This document shows positions 26,171 to 35,689 of a stretch of DNA of 64,000 bases, piece by piece; within the stretch, counting starts at the first letter, position 1; each line of letters begins with the position of its first letter. Origin of the DNA: Paenibacillus sp. 1_12 (GTDB lineage Bacteria > Bacillota > Bacilli > Paenibacillales > NBRC-103111); the NCBI RefSeq assembly GCF_900114475.1, contig NZ_FOTE01000001.1, forward strand, positions 62,001-126,000, given 5' to 3'. The position numbers and the translations under genes are program-made. A model generated the notes under the pieces. It saw nothing but the letters and a program-made list of their open reading frames with translations. It had not been told where the DNA came from and made no database searches.

Positions 26171-28753
26171 TTAACCGACCCTTTCCACAGCACTAATATC
26201 TTCGTAAGGCAGCTTCACGATAAAAGCAGTTCCTCTTCCTTTTGAAGTGGATACCCGAACCGTGCCACCAAGCTTCTCTGCTTCAGCTTTCACTGCCGCC
26301 AGGCCAATTCCTCTGCCCGACCATTCCGTTGTATGTTTTGTCGTCGATAGCTGATCTTTGAATATCAAATTGGCAATATGCTCGTTCGACAACGGCGTTG
26401 TATCATTATGAGTAGGCAGCAGGCCACTGGACTCTGCTCTCGATTTCACCGCTTCCAAATCAATGCCACGACCATTATCAGATATGGTCAAAGTCAGCTC
26501 GTTCTGTTCTTGTTCAATGGAGAAGCTGACTGTTGCATATTCATCCTTGCCTTGCTCCACCCGTTCCTCCGGTGACTCAATACCGTGAATCACAATATTC
26601 CTTACGATATGAATAAGAGACTGCGTCAGTCCATTTAAACGATCCGGATCAACAGGGATGTCGGCACCGTTTAGCTCAATGGGATGTAAAAGGAGTCCGT
26701 TACGCTCGGCCAACTCCGACAAATAAGCCGGATAGTGCTGTATCAGCGCCTTTAACGGCTTGAAGCGCCACTTCCTGAGACCTGCAAGCCATAGCCTGTC
26801 CTCTGCCAAAGTCAGCCTCATTATTAACTCACGCTCCAAATGCTGCCATTGTTCTTTTGTCAATTTCACCTCATATTCGATTCCCATCTCCGACGTCGCA
26901 TCACCAAGAGCTTCCTTCAAAACCAAGCTGTCCTCTTCAAGCCATTCATTTAAGCGCAATGAACGTAGCCACAGCTCCAGCTCCCTCCAAGTCGGTTTTA
27001 CCTCTCGCCCGAGCAGCTCCATCAGCTCTGATTCCAGCTCATGTAGCTTCGGGACGATATGCATAAATTGCAGCAAGGCAAAACTTCCTTTGAAGGTATG
27101 AATCGATTTATAGATCTCAAGCAATTTATTCTCAACCGATTCATTTCCACCGGATAGCTCAACAAGCTCCGTATTGCAAAAGGTTTCGAAGCTTCTCGTA
27201 ATTTGCGCGTAATCCTCAGAATGAGTGATGACATGAACGACCATTTGCAGTCTTTTGCGCTCACGATTCATTTGCTCTTCCAATCTACGGGTTTCCGTAA
27301 TATCCGTAAGCATCACCATGATAGCTCCGCCCACAGCGGTTTGTCCTGCGGCGGACTCAACATCAGACAAATATTTGAACTCGACCTGGACAACCATTCC
27401 CTGTATGAGTACCTCGTCAGGCAGCAGGGAAAAAATCAATTCTCTCTTCCATTCATCCTGCTCACTGTAAAATTCAGCAAGAATCGATTCCAGCAGCGTC
27501 GCTTCCTCCACATCGGCCGCATAGAACAGTGCCCCAAGCTGTAACCCAGCAATATCCTGTTTGAAAATACGGGTACACTCCACACTGTATTCTTCCTTCA
27601 CCCGCAGGTCAGGTCCAATCGACATAAAGCCTTGTCTCGCATTATCCAATAAGGAACGAATAGAGCCGGTTCGCTCTGCGACGGTCCGCTCCAGCACTTG
27701 ATTCCACTGCATAATCTTATCAATGGCTCCGACAATTTGTGCTTCCGCATGCTGGACATGCTTAGGCAGCTCTTTAACCGTACGCCCTGCTGCCACCTCC
27801 TCCAGAGTTAACGTGAAGTGGCGTAATGGCAATATAATTCGCTGCCTAACCATTAGAATAACGAGGCCCAACAGCAGCAGCATACCGCCAAGCGAACAAA
27901 GCCCCAGGATACGAAGTCGGTCAGCAGCCTCTGTAGTCGAGCGTGTGGGCAGCTCCGCATACAGCGCTCCGATCGTTTTTCCTTCCATATCCAGAAACGG
28001 CGCTGCTGATTGTGCGACCAATAGCTCGCCGCGGCGCTCTAAATTGAAATGCTCCCCGCCACCTGTTTTCATCCCATTCATATAAATCTGAAGCTGCTCA
28101 GCAGTTATCTCTTTTGTTGAAGTAAAGAACTGTCCAGAGCTGACAAGTAAGGAAATATCAGCTTGCAGCGTATCCTTTAAGCCAACTATAATTTCATCGG
28201 AGAGCAGTCTGCCAAATATAACAATGCCAACCGGGTCCGCTTCTCCCTTATTACTCGTAACGGGGGAAACCGCAACAATGGCAAGCCCCTTTGACGTATT
28301 CAAGATTCCGGAAAACTTCGATTCTTTTTGAAACTTAGCCAGAATAAAAGGAAACAAAACCTTCGTTTTAAGCTCCTCTACATCCCCGGATTGCACGAGG
28401 ACATTGCCTTGTAAATCCGTTTCCGCTACAAAATCAATATTAGGTACCACATCGGGGACAACACCTACATTGTCCTGAATCCACACCAAGTCATGATTCA
28501 GTACTGCTTGTCGGTTATCCTCCCAATACCCGTTCGTAACCGTAATTCCCAGAATGGTGTCTCCTAGGCGTTCAACCAGCTTTTGAGCCGTACGATTGGT
28601 GAGAATCGATTTCTCTTGCTCGATCTTATTCATTCCGGATATTTCATGCTGATAAAAAAGAAAGGATACGGCAACCAGTGGAGCAACTATAAGCAGCACA
28701 ACCCAGATCAACAGTTCTCTCATAAAAGAACGCCGCTTGTGTATTTGATTCAT
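26171..28753 (-). CDS. Membrane CheA-like sensor kinase (CHASE4-HAMP-PAS-HPt-ATPase)
   Basis: An 860-residue hybrid. TM1 about 14-35; extracellular CHASE4-like domain about 40-270 (NGYWEDNRQAVLNHDLVWIQ); TM2 about 278-302; HAMP; PAS about 355-490; HPt helix bundle about 510-610 with the phosphorylatable His in YKSIHTFKGSF (H-x-x-K-G-S); HATPase about 690-855 with N-box HIVRNIVIHGIE, G1 ISDNGRGID and G2 GRGIGLAAVKAEAEKLGG. Unlike a normal histidine kinase it has no HisKA dimer domain, and unlike CheA it has its own transmembrane sensor and no CheW-like regulatory domain. It heads an operon with CheX-like and CheY-like genes. Confidence 0.85.
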   Translation of the reverse strand: MNQIHKRRSFMRELLIWVVLLIVAPLVAVSFLFYQHEISGMNKIEQEKSILTNRTAQKLVERLGDTILGITVTNGYWEDNRQAVLNHDLVWIQDNVGVVPDVVPNIDFVAETDLQGNVLVQSGDVEELKTKVLFPFILAKFQKESKFSGILNTSKGLAIVAVSPVTSNKGEADPVGIVIFGRLLSDEIIVGLKDTLQADISLLVSSGQFFTSTKEITAEQLQIYMNGMKTGGGEHFNLERRGELLVAQSAAPFLDMEGKTIGALYAELPTRSTTEAADRLRILGLCSLGGMLLLLGLVILMVRQRIILPLRHFTLTLEEVAAGRTVKELPKHVQHAEAQIVGAIDKIMQWNQVLERTVAERTGSIRSLLDNARQGFMSIGPDLRVKEEYSVECTRIFKQDIAGLQLGALFYAADVEEATLLESILAEFYSEQDEWKRELIFSLLPDEVLIQGMVVQVEFKYLSDVESAAGQTAVGGAIMVMLTDITETRRLEEQMNRERKRLQMVVHVITHSEDYAQITRSFETFCNTELVELSGGNESVENKLLEIYKSIHTFKGSFALLQFMHIVPKLHELESELMELLGREVKPTWRELELWLRSLRLNEWLEEDSLVLKEALGDATSEMGIEYEVKLTKEQWQHLERELIMRLTLAEDRLWLAGLRKWRFKPLKALIQHYPAYLSELAERNGLLLHPIELNGADIPVDPDRLNGLTQSLIHIVRNIVIHGIESPEERVEQGKDEYATVSFSIEQEQNELTLTISDNGRGIDLEAVKSRAESSGLLPTHNDTTPLSNEHIANLIFKDQLSTTKHTTEWSGRGIGLAAVKAEAEKLGGTVRVSTSKGRGTAFIVKLPYEDISAVERVG

Positions 28754-28839
28754 TCGTAAATATCCCCCATCAACACGTTAGTAAGCCATTTAATTCCATG
28801 TTACCTGATTCTTTGATTTAAGAAAAGACAATTGTTGAC

Positions 28840-30657
28840 CTAACGGTGCAAATGAAAGGGGACCGTGGCGATAACGATGTCCTTTTGTTGAAATAAATAC
28901 GCACGGATCAATAAACTCGTTTGATTATGCAATATATTTTGCCACCAATACTTGGTGATGAACTGTGGGATCAATACCGTGATATGATCAGTGTCTGCGG
29001 TTTTCCACTCGACGGTCTCGATAAACCGGATCAGCGGCTTCATCACACTCCGGTAACGTGACCTTAATATAATCAGACGCACACCCGGGTTCCACTCCTC
29101 CCACTTCGCCTCCATCTTCTGAATGTCCTCGTCATCAAAGCCTACATATACCGCCACCACGTTGTCTGTTAGTGATTTGGCATAGCTAATTGTATTAAGC
29201 ACTACACGGGTAATACCTGCGACAGGAATCACGATTGTGCTTCCCTTGATAACAGGCTTATCGATATCAATTTGAATCCGCAGTTCATCTGCCGTATTCA
29301 AGTAATGCTTATGAATGCTGTAGAAAATGAATATAACGACTGGCAAAAAGATGAAGACCATCCATACCTGACTGAATTTCGTTATTATAAAAATAAGCGT
29401 AATGGCCAGTGTGGTGAGCATCCCGATTGAATTAATGACCAGCTTCAAGACCCAGCCGCGCGGCTTAAGCTTGATCCATTTGATCATCATCCCTAGCTGC
29501 GATAAAGTAAACGGAATGAACACACCGACCGCATACAGCGGAATCAAATTTTCCGTATCTCCATGGAATACAATAACGAGCAGCGCGGATAGCACACCCA
29601 ATATAATAATGCCATTGGAAAATCCGAGGCGATCACCACGAACCATAAACATATGGGGCATAAACTTATCCTTGGCTAGCATAAATGCCAGCAGGGGAAA
29701 GGCAGAGTAGGCAGTATTCGCAGCTAGAAACAAGATTAAGGCAGTAACACCTTGAATGATGTAATAAATCGTTCCCCGGCCAAAGGTAGATGCCGCTATT
29801 TGTGAAATAACGGTTTCCTTTGCGATAGGCTGAATCCCGTACCAATAAGCAAGCAGGCTGATTCCGATGAACATGCTTCCTAGAATGGCACCCATCATCA
29901 TAAGCGTTGCTGCCGCATTTTTCTCAGCAGGCTGTTTGAAGTTAGGGATTGCATTGGAAACCGCTTCTACCCCCGTTAACGCCGAGCAGCCTGAGCTGAA
30001 AGCCTTTAACAGCAGGAACAAGCCGACACCCGACATCGTCATTCCAGATACCGGCTGTGGGGTACTGACCCCACCCGTTATATAATTATAAATTCCACAA
30101 ACAATCAAAACAAAAATGGAGCATACAAACAAATAAACCGGCAGCGCCAATACAGAGGCAGACTCTGAAATGCCGCGCAGGTTCAATACAGTCAAAAATG
30201 TAATCATAATTAAAGCAATCAGTACACGATGGTCATGAAGACTTGGGAATGCTGAAGTAATGGCGTCCGTACCCGCGGATGAACTAACGGCAACGGTTAG
30301 AATGTAGTCAACAAGCAGAGAGCCGCCTGCCATCAAGCCTGTTGACAGACCCAGATTATCTTTGGCTACAATATAAGCTCCTCCACCAGCAGGATAATTG
30401 AAAATGGTCTGCCTGTAAGATAGGATTAGAATCGTAAGCAGTCCCAACACCGCTACAGATATGGGAATCGAGTACCATAAAGCAGCCGCTCCCACTGTCA
30501 TGAGAACGAGTAAAATTTGCTCGGTTCCGTAAGCAACCGATGATAGAGCATCCGATGATAATACAGCTAAAGCCTTTAATTTACTTAGCTTTTCTTCACC
30601 CAGCTCTGCTGATTTCATAGGTCTTCCAATAAAAAGACGTTTTACTCTACTTACCAT
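28840..30657 (-). CDS. kimA: KimA-type potassium transporter (APC superfamily)
   Basis: A 605-residue membrane protein with about 12 helices and a C-terminal cytosolic domain (about 455-605). The N-terminus FIGRPMKSAELGEEKLSKLKALAVLSSDALSSVAYG and the segments GGGAYIVAKDN, SSGTDAITSAFPSLH and KAFSSGCSALTGVEAVSNAIPNFK match B. subtilis KimA (YdaO), a high-affinity K+/H+ symporter inhibited by c-di-AMP. The related amino-acid permeases lack this C-terminal domain. Transcribed alone. I looked for the ydaO c-di-AMP riboswitch in the 357-nt gap upstream and could not find it. Confidence 0.85.
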   Translation of the reverse strand: MVSRVKRLFIGRPMKSAELGEEKLSKLKALAVLSSDALSSVAYGTEQILLVLMTVGAAALWYSIPISVAVLGLLTILILSYRQTIFNYPAGGGAYIVAKDNLGLSTGLMAGGSLLVDYILTVAVSSSAGTDAITSAFPSLHDHRVLIALIMITFLTVLNLRGISESASVLALPVYLFVCSIFVLIVCGIYNYITGGVSTPQPVSGMTMSGVGLFLLLKAFSSGCSALTGVEAVSNAIPNFKQPAEKNAAATLMMMGAILGSMFIGISLLAYWYGIQPIAKETVISQIAASTFGRGTIYYIIQGVTALILFLAANTAYSAFPLLAFMLAKDKFMPHMFMVRGDRLGFSNGIIILGVLSALLVIVFHGDTENLIPLYAVGVFIPFTLSQLGMMIKWIKLKPRGWVLKLVINSIGMLTTLAITLIFIITKFSQVWMVFIFLPVVIFIFYSIHKHYLNTADELRIQIDIDKPVIKGSTIVIPVAGITRVVLNTISYAKSLTDNVVAVYVGFDDEDIQKMEAKWEEWNPGVRLIILRSRYRSVMKPLIRFIETVEWKTADTDHITVLIPQFITKYWWQNILHNQTSLLIRAYLFQQKDIVIATVPFHLHR

Positions 30658-31014
30658 GTGATTGAATTCCTCTTCTCCCTAAATAGGTCACTATAACCTG
30701 ATACATACGCACATGAATGTATGATACAATCACGGGGCTCTTAACGTAAAGACAGGGCAGTTCCTTAAAAATTACATTTAATACCGTTATAAGCCTGAAA
30801 GAGTCCAATAGAGCGTATTCATCATGTTCTCGCTTACTATATTGTCAATTATCATCCCTTTATCACCATTGTTTGAAAGTTTAATTTTTAATTGATTTCT
30901 ATTTAGATTGAGATCATCCTAACGTATAGCTATAATAGAAGAGAATATCCATTATTAAACAAACTTTAGGGTGACCTGCCAGACCAGAATTCATGCAGGC
31001 CCTGTACCGATTGG
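30658..31014. other. Divergent intergenic region, kimA/phosphoesterase
   Basis: 357 nt without a gene. A minus-strand TTGACA at 30843-30848 could serve kimA, but no good -10 lies 16-18 nt away. The ydaO-type conserved blocks are not visible. No strong hairpins or repeats seen. Confidence 0.4.
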
Positions 31015-32064
31015 GTGATACGATTGATAACTCGCAGAAATTTTATCAAAAAAAGCTTACTTTCCTTAGGATTATTATCTGCTGGAGCTGCAAGCTCCCT
31101 GCCTTTTGTTCGTCGATTTACCGTTCATGCAGAAACAGCAGCAGATTCAACCTCTGACTTCATTGAAGCCGTATCCAATGAACCTTTGATTTCATTATTC
31201 GTGCTTAGCGACTTACACATCACGATCAATGAATCATCCATGTCAGACAAACTGCATTTGGCACTTCAAGACATTACAAATTGGGAAACAAAGCTCGATG
31301 CTATCGTGCTTGGGGGGGATTTAACCGATTTCGGACGATTAAGTGATTACATGTTATTGAAAAAGATTTTGAATCAATACGAGCTTCCACAGATCTATGG
31401 CAACATGGGCAATCATGATTATTACGATGTTTGGCTTACTGCCAAAGGTCAATTTTCTACAGAAACTGTACCAAACGGCAAGACAGACGCGATGTCTCGA
31501 TCACGGTTCATGAACTTTTTAGCTTATGGGGCTTATGGGGATAAACCTTATATCGACGCATGGGTAAATGGGGTTCATTTGATCATGGTCTCTCAGGAAG
31601 CTTATGTCGAAGAAAGACCCGAGGTAGGCGAAGGAGCATGGTACTCGGACGAGCAGCTTAATTGGCTTCGTGACATTATGAAGTCCCATAAGGACGGTAA
31701 GCCATCACTTGTATTTATTCATCAGCCGCTGCCGCCTCTGGGAACCGATGGACGAACCCACCAATTGATTCGCGCGAACGAATTTACCGATATTTTGAAG
31801 CCCTATAAAAATGTATTCGTCATATCCGGGCATACACACAGAAGTTTTGAAAGCGAAGATCACTACAACTGGAAGACACCCTTCCATTGGTTTAACAATG
31901 CATCTGTAGGTCGTACCCGGAGTACATTGACAGGGCAAACGTCCTCACTCGCTCAAGGTATGTATATTCAAGTATATCCACATCAAGTCGTTATCAAAGG
32001 AAGAGAATTCAGCAACCGCACCTGGATCGACAACGCATCATGGACAGTACCTCTGCTAAAGTAG
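31015..32064 (+). CDS. Tat-exported calcineurin-like metallophosphoesterase
   Basis: A 349-residue protein with a twin-arginine signal (TRRNFIKKSLLSLGLLSAG) and likely cleavage after VHAETA. Phosphoesterase metal motifs follow: SDLHIT, VLGGDLTDFGR, GNMGNHDYYD, FIHQPLPP and SGHTHRSFES, i.e. the full D-x-H / G-D-x-x-D / G-N-H-(D/E) / H / G-H-x-H set. It should fold in the cytoplasm with its metals and act outside. Start GTG 31015 or the TTG at 31024; the ribosome site is poor for both. It is followed 41 nt later by an epimerase gene on the same strand. Confidence 0.87.
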   Translation: MIRLITRRNFIKKSLLSLGLLSAGAASSLPFVRRFTVHAETAADSTSDFIEAVSNEPLISLFVLSDLHITINESSMSDKLHLALQDITNWETKLDAIVLGGDLTDFGRLSDYMLLKKILNQYELPQIYGNMGNHDYYDVWLTAKGQFSTETVPNGKTDAMSRSRFMNFLAYGAYGDKPYIDAWVNGVHLIMVSQEAYVEERPEVGEGAWYSDEQLNWLRDIMKSHKDGKPSLVFIHQPLPPLGTDGRTHQLIRANEFTDILKPYKNVFVISGHTHRSFESEDHYNWKTPFHWFNNASVGRTRSTLTGQTSSLAQGMYIQVYPHQVVIKGREFSNRTWIDNASWTVPLLK

Positions 32065-32105
32065 CTTTTATTCAGAATTGCCAATTTATACTTGGAGGTT
32101 TACTC

Positions 32106-33029
32106 ATGAAAGTTCTTGTAACTGGAGGCGCAGGCTTCATCGCTTCCCATATTGTAGATCAGTTGATTGAGAACGGACACCACGTGCATATTCTTGATAA
32201 CCTCTCTACAGGCAAATCAAGCAATATTAACCCCAAGGCATCATTCTATCAAGTCGATTTATTGGACGATCAGCTATCCAAGGTATTTGCCGCCATACAA
32301 CCAGAAATCGTTATTCATCATGCCGCCCAAATCGATGTCCAGACCTCTCTAAAGCAGCCTCTCCTTGATGCCAAGATTAATATTTTGGGAACCATCGCAA
32401 TACTAGAGCAGTGCCGTAATCATGGAGTGAGGAAGCTAATCTATGCTTCTTCCGCAGCTGTATATGGAACACCGGAATATTTGGGTGTCGATGAACGTCA
32501 CCCCTTAAAGCCACTTTCGTTTTATGGGATCTCAAAGCACACACCTGAGCATTATATTGAAGCTTTCTCATCTTTATTCGGATTGGATTATACGATTCTA
32601 CGTTATGCAAATGTGTATGGAATTCGTCAGGATCCCAAAGGCGAGGGCGGTGTCGTCTCCATATTCGTGGACAAGCTGCTGCAGAAACAGCAGCCGTTGA
32701 TCTTTGGTGATGGTGATCAAACGAGGGATTTCATCTACGTTAAAGATATCGTTAGAGCCAATATGGCTGCCCTGACACATGGAAGCAGGGGCATTTACAA
32801 CATTAGCTGGAATGTTCAAACGACTGTTGTTGAGCTTCTTCAGCTGATGTGCGAGCTATGCAATACTCCCTATTCACCCAAATACGAACCACCACGCGCT
32901 GGCGATATTCTTCACAGTCGTTTGGATAACACAGCAGCCAAACAACATCTGGGATGGGCACCAGCATATACTTTGCGACAAGGATTACAGGAAACATGTG
33001 ATTATTACAGGACTGTCTATACGATTTAA
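32106..33029 (+). CDS. UDP-glucose 4-epimerase-like NAD-dependent sugar epimerase
   Basis: A 307-residue extended SDR: TGGAGFIASHIVDQL cofactor motif, DNLSTGKSSNI (NAD acidic residue), SSAAVYGTP with catalytic Ser, and YGISKHTPEHY with catalytic Tyr/Lys. GDQTRDFIYVKDIVRA is the sugar-nucleotide epimerase signature. ATG 32106 follows TTGGAGG at 7 nt. It probably supplies UDP-galactose or a related sugar for wall or exopolysaccharide; substrate is not defined by sequence alone. It ends before a bidirectional terminator. Confidence 0.88.
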   Translation: MKVLVTGGAGFIASHIVDQLIENGHHVHILDNLSTGKSSNINPKASFYQVDLLDDQLSKVFAAIQPEIVIHHAAQIDVQTSLKQPLLDAKINILGTIAILEQCRNHGVRKLIYASSAAVYGTPEYLGVDERHPLKPLSFYGISKHTPEHYIEAFSSLFGLDYTILRYANVYGIRQDPKGEGGVVSIFVDKLLQKQQPLIFGDGDQTRDFIYVKDIVRANMAALTHGSRGIYNISWNVQTTVVELLQLMCELCNTPYSPKYEPPRAGDILHSRLDNTAAKQHLGWAPAYTLRQGLQETCDYYRTVYTI

Positions 33030-33084
33030 CGACTGTCCACGCTCATTGCTTCATAAGGTAAGAAGACCTATCCTTAAACATAAA

Positions 33085-33125
33085 ACAACCCTCCATACCC
33101 ACATGAAGTGGATTTGGAGGGTTGT
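33085..33125. terminator. Bidirectional terminator between epimerase and chemoreceptor genes
   Basis: ACAACCCTCCA (33085-33095) pairs perfectly with TGGAGGGTTGT (33115-33125); T-rich on the minus side. Confidence 0.75.
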
Positions 33126-33142
33126 ATATGTTTGATACGTTA

Positions 33143-35314
33143 TTATACATCAAATTTGGAAAGGGATTCTTGCAGTGAGTTGGACAACTGCTCCAGCTTG
33201 TCTGACAAACGAACCAAACCAGAGCTAATATTCAATTGCTCGGAGCTAAGTGATGCTACTTCCTGGGAGGTCGCTGAGGATTCCTCTGCTACTGCACTTA
33301 CGTTAGTCATCGCATCATTAAGAACCAGTTGTGATGCATCCAGTTGGCTGATTGATTCAGTTACCTCAGATAACTGTCCAATAAATCCACCCATATGATT
33401 TTGCACTTCTTTAAAAATCAGATCCGCTTCTTTAACCGACAAAATCTGTTCCTGGAAAATAGGGTACGCATTGGATAAAGCTTTAACGGTTTCATCAATT
33501 TCTTTTTGAATCGTCTCGGTTATTTGTCCAACGATAGCGATCGATTGACGGGATTGATCAGCAAGTTTGCGAATCTCATCAGCAACGACCATGAACCCTT
33601 TACCCGCTGCACCCGCACGAGCAGCTTCAATTGTCGCGTTAAGGGACAAGATATTGGTTTGCTTCGATACATTGCTCAACACTTCAAGAATTTTGCGAAT
33701 GGATCGTGTGCTTTCCTTCAAATTATCCACTTTCTCAACCATATTCCGTGTCATTTCTTCAGTAGCATTCGTTTTCAGAATCAGCTCGGACATATATTGA
33801 ATACCCTGCTCACTAGATTTCTGAACATCTGAGGCTGCTGTACCCATTACAATATTGGAATTGACAACGGCTTTCATTTGCATTCCGATACTATGCGTCA
33901 GTTCATTCCCACGTTCCGATTCAACCGCCAAGCTCGATGCTCCACCAGCAATTTCTTCTGTAGCTATCGCGATTTCTTTAGCAGAAGTAGCTGTTTTCTT
34001 GGAGGCATCCGACAGTTCCGTTGCAGTTTCTAGAACTTCTTGAGCGGATTGATTCGTTTGCTGTACAAGTACTGTAATTTTCTCCATCATCTGATTGAAG
34101 CTATGACCTAATTGGCCGATCTCATCCTGTGATTGAACATTCATACGAACGGTCAGATTGCCCTGCTCGCCCTCTTTCATCAGGTTACGAAGCAGAATCA
34201 CAGGTTTTCCTATCATATTGGCTACAATAATACCAATACCGACCGCAATCAATGCTGCTACGATAGCCATAATCCACGTTATATTGGAAATAGCTTTTGC
34301 ATCCTTAACAAGCTCGGCAATTGGCATCGCGCCCAGTAAGTACCAACCCGTTTTGACGGATTTATAATAGACCAGTTGCAAATCTTTTTTGCTATTCATC
34401 GCACTGCGCGCATCATCCTTCAAAATATCCTGAGAGATGTCCAAAGTGGTGGGTTTACCAATAGCAGCTTTATCTGGGGCATAAGCCATTTTCATATCAG
34501 GGGTAATAATGACAGTCTGTCCACCTTCACCCATTTGAATATCGGCTAATTCCTTTCCGACAGCATCCACGTTGATTTCCATAAGCAGAACGGCTTGTGT
34601 GCTGTTGGTAGATGTATTTTTCAATACACGTCCAAGCGCGAAGGACGCTGTATTGCTGCCCGCGGAGGTATCTACAAAGCCGGAGGTTCTTGTCGGGATC
34701 CAAGTGGCACGACCATTGTCTTCCGTAATTTTTTTGAACCACTCTTCATTCACCAATGTTTCTTTGCTCGTAGAGCCTCCCGAAGCGGCGATCGGTTCGC
34801 CTGAAGGACGGAATAAATGCAAAGCTTTAAGGGTTTTATTCGAGTATGTATACACATTTAGTTTGTCACTGATTTTTTGGCGTAATTGCAAATAGTCATA
34901 GCTTCCTTTAGCGACGACTTCCAATTCAACAAGAAGCTTCTTCATCTCATCATCCAACAAAATTTGCATCGACAAATCCTCATAGACCGTGTACATAATA
35001 TCCAGCTTTTGACCTGCTTGAATAATCGTCTGTTCAGAGGCATCGGCTACCTTTTTCTGAATCACACCTTTGGAAATGTTGTAAGACGTAAATCCTACAG
35101 TCAATACAAAAAAGAGAATGCTGACGAGAAAAATCAAAAATAGTTTCATGCCGACTGATTTAATTGGATTTTCCAAACGAAGATTACTCATCGAATTTTT
35201 CATACGCTGTGAACTCGAAGCTCCTTTGTCGGATTCATTTTTTGAAGCAGGATTTTTTGAAAAATTACTAATTTTTGCTGTCCATTCTTTCAACACAGAC
35301 AGTATTCCTTTCAA
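33143..35314 (-). CDS. Methyl-accepting chemotaxis protein, paralogue 1
   Basis: A 723-residue chemoreceptor: cytoplasmic N-tail about 50 residues, TM1 about 58-80, extracellular sensor about 80-330, TM2 about 340-362, HAMP about 365-415, then the four-helix signalling domain with hairpin tip NILSLNATIEAARAGAAGKG. It ends in LSKFDV without a CheR-tethering pentapeptide. The start is TTG 35314: it aligns with the ATG of the neighbouring paralogue (LKGILSV vs MKGKLSA) and has AGGGTGGTG just upstream. From about residue 370 it is almost identical to the second receptor, while the sensor domains differ. Confidence 0.9.
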   Translation of the reverse strand: MKGILSVLKEWTAKISNFSKNPASKNESDKGASSSQRMKNSMSNLRLENPIKSVGMKLFLIFLVSILFFVLTVGFTSYNISKGVIQKKVADASEQTIIQAGQKLDIMYTVYEDLSMQILLDDEMKKLLVELEVVAKGSYDYLQLRQKISDKLNVYTYSNKTLKALHLFRPSGEPIAASGGSTSKETLVNEEWFKKITEDNGRATWIPTRTSGFVDTSAGSNTASFALGRVLKNTSTNSTQAVLLMEINVDAVGKELADIQMGEGGQTVIITPDMKMAYAPDKAAIGKPTTLDISQDILKDDARSAMNSKKDLQLVYYKSVKTGWYLLGAMPIAELVKDAKAISNITWIMAIVAALIAVGIGIIVANMIGKPVILLRNLMKEGEQGNLTVRMNVQSQDEIGQLGHSFNQMMEKITVLVQQTNQSAQEVLETATELSDASKKTATSAKEIAIATEEIAGGASSLAVESERGNELTHSIGMQMKAVVNSNIVMGTAASDVQKSSEQGIQYMSELILKTNATEEMTRNMVEKVDNLKESTRSIRKILEVLSNVSKQTNILSLNATIEAARAGAAGKGFMVVADEIRKLADQSRQSIAIVGQITETIQKEIDETVKALSNAYPIFQEQILSVKEADLIFKEVQNHMGGFIGQLSEVTESISQLDASQLVLNDAMTNVSAVAEESSATSQEVASLSSEQLNISSGLVRLSDKLEQLSNSLQESLSKFDV

Positions 35315-35520
35315 AGGAACCACCACCCTAATCTGATATAGTTTCTTCTGCACGATAGTGATGACATAATAACATTAGAAATGATATTCGACATCTTTTT
35401 CCTATTTCCTTTTTATTAATCGCTTTCATTTACAATAAATTAGTTCAAATGCTTCATTTTATAGTTTTTTGTCGTTTTTCGCATTTTTTTGATCATTTGG
35501 ATCATATTCCTTTTTTCCAA

Positions 35521-35535
35521 ATATGTCCATGGGTA
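35521..35535 (-). promoter_or_regulatory. Upstream element shared by both chemoreceptor genes (copy 1)
   Basis: ATATGTCCATGGGTA as read on the plus strand, about 205 nt upstream of receptor 1, followed by the dyad GGGT-ATTATG-ACCC. The same 15-mer occurs at 38010-38024 upstream of receptor 2. It is either a kept remnant of the duplication or a common operator. The remaining gap 35315-35689 contains only this and a terminator. Confidence 0.5.
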
Positions 35536-35600
35536 TTATGACCCTAGACAATGAAAATACCTCGCAGCATCCTTGATATGAATCATTGCATTGATGCAAA

Positions 35601-35626
35601 AAAAAGCCTCAAGCTAGAGGCTTTTT
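35601..35626. terminator. Terminator of chemoreceptor 2
   Basis: AAAAAGCCTC-AAGCTA-GAGGCTTTTT, perfect 10-bp stem with A and T runs on both sides; about 65 nt after the stop. Confidence 0.85.
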
Positions 35627-35689
35627 GTCAATTTTAATGCTTTTTGCAGTCTTGTCCATAAGTTCGACAACTGCTTCAGCTTCATTATT

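Noticed and set aside
30658-31014. ydaO-type c-di-AMP riboswitch ahead of kimA
   Set aside because: Expected by homology but no conserved blocks could be read in the sequence.
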